DNA from: Ichthyophonus hoferi
Lineage: Eukaryota; Opisthokonta; Ichthyosporea; Ichthyophonida; Ichthyophonidae
Length of the DNA: 13,132 nucleotides
Assembly (NCBI GenBank): GCA_002751075.1
Contig: NAOQ01000170.1
Coordinates: 44,261 to 57,392 of the forward strand
Direction of reading: 5' to 3'
Position numbers and translations under genes: made by a program. The notes under the pieces were generated by a model. That model saw only the letters and a program-made list of their open reading frames with translations, searched no databases and was not told the origin of the DNA. The first letter of the stretch is position 1; the number at the start of each line of letters is the position of its first letter. This document shows positions 1 through 13,132 of the stretch, in pieces.

Positions 1-140
1 TTGATCTTGGAAACTTAACTACAAGTTCTGTTTTATTCTGGTACATATATATTCTTCCTTTCTGTTTGCATAGATAAAAATAATATTTTCCACAAAACTA
101 TTCCTTGATCATCCACTTATATACTTATAGAAGGTAGAAT

Positions 141-305
141 ATGGAGTCTACCCCATATTCTGAATCCAATAAGGAGATCAACGAGACCACCCGAAAGGAA
201 TCTCGTATAGAGAAATGGTCCAAAGACTCAGCTGGTGACATGGTCATCAGCAACGTCTCCAATCGCACAAGTGCAGTTCTCGAGATCTTAGAAGAGGCTT
301 CTTAG
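141..305 (+). CDS. 54-codon reading frame of unknown nature
   Basis: ATG at 141 to TAG at 303-305. The product is short, polar and mixed-charge (it begins MESTPYSESNKEINE and ends AVLEILEEAS). I do not recognise it. The stretch is clearly richer in G+C than its surroundings, as coding DNA is here, and stops abruptly at the TAG. A stop lies just upstream in this frame (135-137), so it would be either a very short single-exon gene or the last exon of a plus-strand gene entered through an acceptor such as the AG at 136-137. It could also be a scrap of a mobile element. Confidence 0.3.
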   Translation: MESTPYSESNKEINETTRKESRIEKWSKDSAGDMVISNVSNRTSAVLEILEEAS

Positions 306-586
306 CGCCAAATTGAGATCCATGATTCCTTACCATTACAGAGAAGAGCGTTTTTATAAACATAATAGTCCATCCTTACTGATTTCTGTAGTCAACATTT
401 TTACCAGTGTTACCTTGACCATCTGTAAATCAAGACTTCATACCAAACCTACCTTTAATATTTATAGTTTCAGGCCAGCCAAATACTACAGTTGATAGTT
501 GCTTCATTACTAACTACATCAGCACCTGTACAGACACAAATTACTTGCATATATTACACACATTACATCAAACAAACAAAAACATT
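306..586. other. Spacer without recognisable gene
   Basis: A/C/T-rich sequence with only short frames (one of 60 codons at 313-495 with no recognisable similarity). Nothing supported. Confidence 0.5.
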
Positions 587-2109
587 ATGTCAGACACTAA
601 ATCTTCCACATCATTAAATGAACAGACCAAACCAACATTAACAGAGATTATTTATGAACAGTTACAGCTCTTTATGCTAGTTATAGAGCATTGAGATAAT
701 ATCTTCTCAACTTTTTTCCAAAGCATGCATGACCTTAACTGCAAAGTTTCCCAAAACTTTCTTAACTTTATCTCCGGAGTAAAGGTTCCTGGAAAACCTT
801 ATGCCAACCCCATGCTATGCACACTGATTCTCGGCCTAACCTGGCTACATTTACTTCTAAATCAACTCCATTATCTCAAAAAACAGAAATTCCTTTGGTA
901 CCAGTGTAAATATCATATACAATAAAATTGCACCAGCAATCAACCAATCTGAATGTTTTTTTTTTCACCACTAATTTCCACTACCAAAACTTGCTCCAGG
1001 ATTAGAGGGAAGAAATTCTAATGATGTACTATCAATCTAATTGCAAAAGCAGATTGAAGTGCAATCCAATTCCCACCAAATACAATAATTGTGTGAATAT
1101 ACAACAGTTACCATCTGATAAGGCACTATGCCATACATACCTTCAAAAGTTCATTAGCCCTGAAGAATGACACAGCACCTCTATCAAGAATCTTAGTATT
1201 ACACAATAGGGCTATGATAGGATCCACCTTCTTGAATTACACTGTAAAACAACAGCTGAACACCGACTCATTTGGACTTGTAGTGCAATTACAAAAATCT
1301 TTCTCAAATACACATAAACACCAGCACAGTTTCTTATTAGATTCGGCAGTCTAGCTAACAAAATAGATGACACTACCACTTGAAATTCCTCTTCAACCTA
1401 ACTTTCTATAAGCTATTACACTCTTAGCATTTTTTCCCAGCCTTTGCCCTACATTAGATTACACTAAAAATTACAATCAACCTATTTGGTCTACTCTCTA
1501 CAGTACAATGTCCAAAATAAAAAGATCAACCACCTGTGAGCACCCACAGTGTCCTCAAAGACAAGCACAACACAGCAGTAACAAAGATCAGGGCTGCATA
1601 CAATGCCCTAGACAATCTCCTTGTCAGTTTCACATTGACCCTCATGTTATCTATAACACTACCAAGTACTTCCTCAAAGGAAAGGGGCCAAACAATAGGA
1701 AGATATTTCCTTCTATGAGACAAGTTACTACCAGCAAGAATCATGCCATTGGTAATATAACGTGCTCTACTATTTCAACTGTACCGGCTACCAAACCTTC
1801 ACAACCCAAACTCTGCTTAAATCTTCCCCATATACCACACATTAACATGGCAAAACTGTACACATGGAAGCCCAGTGCATAACTGTACCTATTAATACCG
1901 TTCCCATCATAAAGGCCAATTCTGTTCAGGAGTCACAGTCACTATCCAACCACTTAACACTTAAAAGTTTCCTTGTCAACAGTAAATGTTTTCAATATAT
2001 TTACATATATCACAAAGATTTTACTAATTTTTTTCTCCTCATGCTTAACTTTTACCTTGTCGATGACATTATATAATGCATGCCACCCACTATGACACAA
2101 TAACACTAT
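587..2109 (+). mobile_element. Possible 5' (gag-side) continuation of the plus-strand copia fossil
   Basis: This stretch shares the A/C-rich, G-poor plus-strand composition of the recognisable copia part next to it, and has scattered short plus-strand frames (one begins MSDTKSSTSLNEQ at 587). No domain could be recognised: no clear zinc knuckle, and no protease DSG/DTG motif that I would trust. Assignment to gag rests on position and composition only. If it belongs to the element it is badly broken. Confidence 0.3.
956..965. repeat. T10 homopolymer
   Basis: A run of ten T on the plus strand inside the A/C-rich stretch. It could be an old poly(A) of a minus-strand insertion, but no such element is recognisable next to it. 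Confidence 0.6.
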
Positions 2110-2811
2110 AGTCCTTCATCAATGGCCGCACCTATAGCATCATCCTACATGATGCCCTTTATACCTCAGACATAAATCATAGCCTCTTCTCAATTATTAT
2201 TTTACGTGGGAAACATTAAGCCATCACCTTCAATAATGAAGAGGTCACTACTTCAAAAGGGAATAACCTTCTCCTTTACAGTTACCGTGACGGGAGGTCT
2301 TACTCCTCCTTCAGACCACACTTCTATTTCACCCCATTAAAAATTATATTAGATTATATTGCTCATTAGAGCCACTTATCTGCTTATGACCGCTTTGGCT
2401 CTAGTATGTAGACAAATACTATTACACAACCAGCGCAACTGCAATACACCTAATTTTCTAATCTCTATGGTCACACATGGTCACACTTTCACTAATATTT
2501 TAATATCTAACTGCTTCCTTTCCTTTTTTTTAACCTGCATTAATCCTAAATTGAACACAAGCTGGCACTCTATATTCATGCATTGCTCTGTGAGGTGGTT
2601 CACGGTTGTCACCAATCTGTACCGCATTACTGCTCTCAAGAGGCTTTTTCCTTACAATGCCTGTGCTGCCAACAAGATTATAGCCAGGTCTTTCCTATGC
2701 ATAAGAAACACGTCACATGTCCCTTACAAACTACCTATAGCGACGCAGGTATACAGCCTAAATGTTATATATAACATGTTGTCAGCAACATTTGTCCAAT
2801 TAATTATGTAA
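2110..2811 (+). mobile_element. Ty1/copia retrotransposon fossil: protease end and integrase N-terminal part
   Basis: Plus-strand remains of a copia-type pol. Near 2120-2300 the translation resembles the stretch after the protease (strings such as ILHDALYTSDINHSLFS, like the family's NVLYVPDL..NLLS). The reading frame at 2359-2811 carries a GAG-pre-integrase/zinc-binding pattern: NTSWHSIFMHCSVR, then CAANKIIARSF, equivalent to the WH...GH and C..C...K..R.PF of copia integrases. The integrase core is not recognisable beyond this. The copy is old and broken, with several breaks; no LTR or primer-binding site was recognised. Confidence 0.7.
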
Positions 2812-3033
2812 AGAATGGTGTTATGCATTACATGTGTATCATCATTCACAATGTGATTAAAATTCAAATGATCAACACTATTTAGAACCATGATAAATTT
2901 GTGTATTGGACTGCACTGAACATTTAGTCCTAATCAAATATAATTAGCAGCATCATAAACACTACTAATTATTTAGAGGTATAATGCTACATAACATTAA
3001 CTATTTTGTACCAAGCATTATAAATTATTCATT
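2812..3033. other. A+T-rich junction between the two opposed copia fossils
   Basis: About 220 bases, without coding signal, between the end of the plus-strand integrase remains and the natural end of the minus-strand RNase H. An LTR remnant would be expected here for the minus-strand element, but no TG...CA terminus or duplicate could be shown by eye. Confidence 0.5.
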
Positions 3034-4540
3034 CTAACACTTGTAGGGGCTAAAATATTTCAACATTTGTTTTGTCAAGCAATCTGCCACTATCATTTCC
3101 ATGGGGCAGAAAGCGATTTCAGCCTCCTCATTTGCTAAGCAATCCTGGATATACCAATAGCTAACCATGATGATATTTGTGACTCTCAGAACACATTTCC
3201 TCTCTCTGAGTCAGATTGTAGACTGGTTGTCAGTGTGAAATTAACTTTTTCCAACGGGTCTTGATGCATAGGCAGTCCAAGATTGAAGCAATATAGATTA
3301 TCTGTTGGCATGTTGTCAACATAGCTATATACTCACTTTAAACGATTAAAAATCTGGTATTGGTTTTTGTTTTAAAAGGCCAGTCGATTGATATTCCAGC
3401 CAAGCAGATGATGCATCTTGAAGTACTGCAGAGTGTACACGGATTAGCAGCAAAGTTGGCATCTGAGAAAACATCGAGGATGATGGAGCTCTCTCATAAA
3501 TGATGCGCTCTTCAGCTGTGGCCTTTAAGTACCTTAGCAGGTGCATGGCCATTTCTCCGATGGCTTTAATGGTTCCCCAGCATACTTTGCAAGGTAGGGG
3601 ATGACAAATTGACAGTCAGGTGGACTGGGTTTAGGGATCCAGAGTAGACATTCACGTAGGCTTTTGTAATTTGTTCTACTGCAAAGTTCAGAATGGATAT
3701 TTGTTGCTAATTCCTTAATGCGTTTGGCCAGGATTGGTGAGTGCCAAGTGGCCATTTTCTTTTTAATAGGATTTCAGGAGTTTCTTAATGCATACTGCCT
3801 AAGAAATTTTGATACATTAGACATATTTTTAAATTGTATACTCAAGGAAACTAGTGGGTTGTCTTTCGTATTTGGTAAAGAATCACCTGCTGTAGGCTTT
3901 GATTAGGGCCTCCTTATCAGCTGCGCGTTCTGCCATAATAAAAACATCAAAAACATAACAGCATAAAACTCAGAAACGGCTGCTGTTGTGTGAGATGTAG
4001 AAGCATGAATCTTTATTATCAGGAAGCTAGTCTTAAGCATGGATAAACGTATTTAGGGTTTCATTTCACCCGAGTTCATTGGGATGCAAACTGTAGAAAT
4101 ACTTCATAAGTTTGCATATCCATTTCAGATTGTCAGAGTCCTTCATGGATTGAAGCTGATACTTGTAAACTGATGTGAGTGTTGCATGTAAGTACGCTGC
4201 TCAAATGTCAACTTGAGTGAGTTCATACTGGCAAGTTGTGGTGATAGCAATTAGTATTAATATAGTGATGATGTTCATGATGGGTAATGATATGTTGAAA
4301 AAGTCTTTGTTCTCGACTTCCATGCTGCCTTGTGCACAGAGGCTATCTTTGTGCCAAGTGAATGCCCTGGTTTGGTCTATCTTGCAATTGTACACCCATA
4401 GGCCGCTTAGGATAGTGGTGTTCTAGTGAAGGTCCTCCTTAGGAATGAATATCCATATGTGGAACTCATTGATTGTTCTAAGGTCCATGTGCTTCGTAGT
4501 GATCCACTGCATCTTGTTAAGAAATTGCATGTTCTCTTAT
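3034..4540 (-). mobile_element. Ty1/copia retrotransposon fossil: reverse transcriptase and RNase H
   Basis: Read on the minus strand from about 4540 downward, the translations follow copia pol in order. The RT entry region is near 4380-4530 (INEFHIWIFIPKEDLH, like the N.TW.LV.LP of the family). Next comes an RT helix near 4205-4300 (ITILILIAITTTCQYEL), then a segment near 4090-4180 (KDSDNLKWICKLMKYFYSLHP). The RT/RNase H connection lies at 3534-3755 (PPDCQFVIPYLAKYAGEP), with LRYLKATAEE just after it. RNase H ends near 3034-3130 with AFCPMEMIVADCLTK, like the family's YCPTEEQIADILTK. Order and spacing are those of one pol gene. It is old and heavily broken, with many breaks; no LTR was recognised on either side. 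Confidence 0.82.
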
Positions 4541-5879
4541 TTAATTGCTGCTAAGAATCCTGAATCATTAATTAATTGTTAATTTATTTCTATTTTGCAT
4601 CACGAAAGAATATAAAGGTAATTATCATATATAAAAAGGCATCTTTAAAAAAGCTGAAATGACATAATATAATATATATAATAGCCATAATTTAGTGTTA
4701 AAGTTAATCTATTGTAAAAAAAGTATTGATAGATTTATATCTTGCATATTCAATATTTCTAATTGCACTTACAAATCTATATTTAATGATGTTTACACTT
4801 GTGCCAAATAGTTTGATTTTAACTACCAATAGAGTGTGGATATCCTACCAAAGTCTAGATTTAGATGATAAATTGGTTGATATTGGTAATTTACAACGTA
4901 AATATCATTTATGGTTTTGATATATGAAAGGTGTATATTTAGGTCTATAGAAAAGTTGTTAACCATTACCATTTTTGTTGTGTTCAAGGAAGAAGCATGC
5001 CTTTAGAACAGGCAACTTCCATTATAACTTGTGGTATGCATATTGTTAGATATAAGTAAAGACAGGTTCTACCCCTCAGACTTAACATCCATTTAAAATT
5101 GAGTAGACATTGAATTAAAGGGTGTTTTCATGTGTGCCATTGCATTCAAAAAGTACAAAGCTATGTTTCAAACTATAGATGCAATAGTAATTGCTAATAA
5201 TTTTAAATAAGCAATCTTTTAAACACAGGCTTTTGAAAATGTATTATCAATAAACATTACTTTTATTATGTGAATGTTTTAACTAACCTATCCTAAGCTA
5301 AGAAGGGTGTTAAACTAATTAAAATCATAATCTCATTATAGAAGAATATCTTTTTATAAATAACTACTGATAATTTTTCTACATGGAGTGTGGAGGGCCT
5401 GTAAAATTAAATGTGGCACTTAGAGGGTTAATATTATATGAACTAATTAACTAACTTAACAAAAGATTCATTATTTTAGTCCTGTGTAACTACCACCCAC
5501 AACAATTACTTTATGTTAACAAGTATGTTAGTAAAGAAAATTAGCAAAATGAGGCCAAACAAAGCTCGCATATGAAGGTATAGATAATTTTTTGTTTGAT
5601 TCCCTCTACTCTATTTACCAATATTTACCTTTAAACAATCAGATATACTTCTGGAGTAAACCAGGCTCCTATGATGAACTGTGGAAGCTTTTCTGTAAAT
5701 TTTACAACAATTCCTATAACTGTCTCCAGTTGTTAATATCTATTACTGTATTAAACAAACAACACACAATAAAAGATGCAGCATATATGACCATCCTACT
5801 GTTTGTTTTCTTTTTTTTCTTTTGTTTAAGAACAATGTAGAAGTCAAGAACACCCCATCAAGGGTTATACCGTTGCCCC
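4541..5879. other. A+T-rich spacer without recognisable gene
   Basis: Very A+T-rich sequence. It has small frames of 64 codons (4726-4920) and 82 codons (5592-5840), both of biased, low-complexity composition and without family motifs. I searched the minus strand here for a copia integrase core upstream of the RT remains and could not recognise one. Confidence 0.5.
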
Positions 5880-5990
5880 AGTGAGAATCTGTCTGAGTGG
5901 TAAGATATTTGAGGCATCAATTGATAGTGTTATCTATACAACTAGGTGTGGTTAGATCATTTTGATAGTGGCTGGGGTCATCATCTAGTG
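5880..5990 (+). repeat. Possible tRNA-derived SINE head
   Basis: The segment 5889-5900 (ctgtctgagtgg, followed by taag) resembles the RNA polymerase III A box of class II tRNAs (Leu/Ser type, GCCGAGTGG.TAAG). The segment 5950-5959 (ggttagatca) resembles a B box (GGTTCGANTC) with several changes. The 61-base spacing suits a tRNA-Leu or tRNA-Ser ancestor. No cloverleaf acceptor stem is evident, so this is not a working tRNA gene. The 3' end and any tail are not clear. Confidence 0.35.
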
Positions 5991-7309
5991 TAAATTGCAA
6001 TTTATCTATTAATAATTTTATGACAAATAAAGCAATACACACCTATTCTATTGAGAAAATAGCTGCAATACATTATATGCTAACAAGCCAGCTATGCCGT
6101 TTTATTGTTGGAAATTGACAAGATAAAAGATACAAATGCCAACAGCTTTCATGTAAAATAATAGCATTTGGACAGTCAATGATAAATACCGGTCAGAACT
6201 AGAGGTTAGTTTGATCTGGAGGACTGTCGATCTTAGCCTGTGTAGTAACCATCTCACCCATGCTCGGGGTTGCAGCCCACTATTGCAAGTAAAGAATTCA
6301 GAATAAAAACGGTATAACCTTTATTCAGTATCCCTACAGAATCAAGAGTCTCCAATCTGTCTTCTTATGTTTTCTAAATATAGCATTATAAATATATATG
6401 TAGAGCACTCCAGAACCCATCATTAAGTAACTAGACAATTATCACTATAGCTACCTTGTTAATGTTGCTTATGTAGCTATATTCGACAGACTACTCCAAA
6501 ACAGAATAAGACGAGGCAGAGTTGATGCTAAATAAAATTAGTCAATGGAAAGAGAGACTATGAAGAGTTAAGTAAATGATAATGTCTTAATTTTGCTGGG
6601 TTAATGTACTGATATTATGTTCTGGGATCCAGAATGAATGGATCTAGATATCAAATATAACTATATATATAACATATAAGTACAACAGTTGTAGTCCAGA
6701 CAAGTAATTAATATTGTATTAACAAGTAGCCTACATATAGTGTGCTATATTTAGAGAACACAAATGGTACTAATATGTGACCAAATCTACACCCTTATCT
6801 CTGTCCAATCACATGGCAGTGGAAGAGTACTATATATGGAATGAGGAATAGATAGTTGAATTAATGTATACAGGCGTGTGTGATATCATAATATAATAAG
6901 AATACCACAGTATGATTGTGACTAAGAAATAAAAACTTTAAATACATCCTTTCTTCCAATATATATATATATATACCTACCTCCTATATCGATCCAAGAG
7001 TCAATTCATAATGAAACCATACTATATACAATATCATAGTATGCTTTCTATACTATATCCTACAATATAGCTCTATAACGACCCATCACTTTACAAATAT
7101 ACAACCTAAAACCTCATTGGACAAGTCAATAAACCAAATAATTATTATATTGGATTAATTAAACTAGCTGGTAGCCACCTATAGGGAGGGCTCACACACT
7201 CTTATTATTAAAGATATCCAATCATATCTACCATCTACTCCTGTCTAAAATTTCAACATACAAAATTTCCGGATAAAACTACAATGGAACCCCATAGTAA
7301 TAAGCCCTT
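5991..7309. other. A+T-rich spacer downstream of EPRS
   Basis: No coding region, RNA gene or recognisable element. It contains simple AT tracts and a slightly more G+C-rich patch near 6200-6290 of no known family. Confidence 0.5.
6961..6974. repeat. Short (AT)7 tract
   Basis: Simple dinucleotide run in the A+T-rich spacer downstream of EPRS. Confidence 0.8.
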
Positions 7310-7391
7310 ACCCTACGGGGTCAGCTTTATTAATAGAATATAAGGTGGTTGTAAGTCTAAAGAAATAGAACGGAGGAGAGTCATTAGTTGC
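7310..7391 (-). other. EPRS1: EPRS 3' UTR (approximate lower end)
   Basis: The short non-coding stretch after the stop codon, containing one canonical poly(A) signal. The exact cleavage site cannot be read from sequence; 7300 to 7318 would be usual spacing. Confidence 0.6.
7326..7331 (-). promoter_or_regulatory. Poly(A) signal AATAAA for EPRS
   Basis: A perfect AATAAA on the minus strand 60 bases after the stop codon. This is the expected place for a compact gene's 3' end. Confidence 0.75.
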
Positions 7392-12992
<5,601 letters not shown>

Positions 12993-13098
12993 CTGATATG
13001 ATAGCCAATAATCAGTAAAAACACATAGATTACACACACTTTATTTTTAGAGATGTTCATCTATCCAATCCCATCTTTCTACGAAGTGGCCCCTTGCA

Positions 13099-13101
<3 letters not shown>

Positions 13102-13131
<30 letters not shown>
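13102..13131. repeat. (TA)15 microsatellite
   Basis: Fifteen uninterrupted TA units at the window's right edge, inside the EPRS intron upstream of the first visible exon. Confidence 0.95.

Positions 13132-13132
<1 letters not shown>

Noticed and set aside
1526-1744. Overlapping frames on both strands at 1508-1882
   Set aside because: Biased composition opens several frames at once. None shows a family motif, so none is called as a gene.
5592-5840. 82-codon plus-strand frame ending in a Phe-rich run
   Set aside because: The C-terminus is a translated T-rich tract, there is no recognisable domain, and the composition is that of the spacer.
5863-6319. 12-bp inverted repeat (ggttataccgtt at 5863-5874 and its complement at 6308-6319) as terminal repeats of a 457-bp MITE
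   Set aside because: No target-site duplication flanks it, the match does not extend inward, and a 12-bp inverted match at this distance is expected by chance at a fair rate in a window this size. It might still mark the SINE candidate's outer limits.

Overview
The window looks like nuclear DNA from an invertebrate animal or close relative. It is strongly A+T-rich outside exons. Its one clear host gene has 14 visible exons and short GT-AG introns (112 to 513 bases). A sponge or other early-branching, compact-genome animal is my best guess; the sequence does not prove it.

Right part (about 7.3 to 13.1 kb): the 3' half of one minus-strand gene for cytoplasmic prolyl-tRNA synthetase with WHEP domains, the form normally found as the C-terminal half of animal glutamyl-prolyl-tRNA synthetase (EPRS). 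I placed 14 exons. Their phases all agree and they encode 625 residues plus the stop. In order they give the second half of a WHEP repeat, a complete WHEP repeat, a Lys/Ala-rich linker, the class II catalytic core, the anticodon-binding domain and the C-terminal zinc-binding domain ending in YTLFGRSY. A short 3' UTR with an AATAAA signal follows. The GluRS half, if fused, lies beyond base 13132.

Middle left (about 0.6 to 4.5 kb): remains of Ty1/copia-type LTR retrotransposon sequence. The protease-to-integrase part reads on the plus strand (about 2.1 to 2.8 kb). The reverse transcriptase and RNase H part reads on the minus strand (about 4.54 down to 3.03 kb). The two parts point toward each other, either from an inversion inside one old insertion or from two insertions. 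Both are old and heavily broken, and no LTRs were recognised.

The rest is A+T-rich and mostly featureless. It holds a 54-codon reading frame of unknown nature at 141-305, a possible tRNA-derived SINE head near 5.88 to 5.96 kb, and small low-complexity tracts. I found no CRISPR array, intact tRNA, rRNA, or clearly new multi-gene system. The points most worth a second look are the mirror-image copia arrangement, the phase-symmetric WHEP exon duplication and the long polypyrimidine tract before the last EPRS exon.
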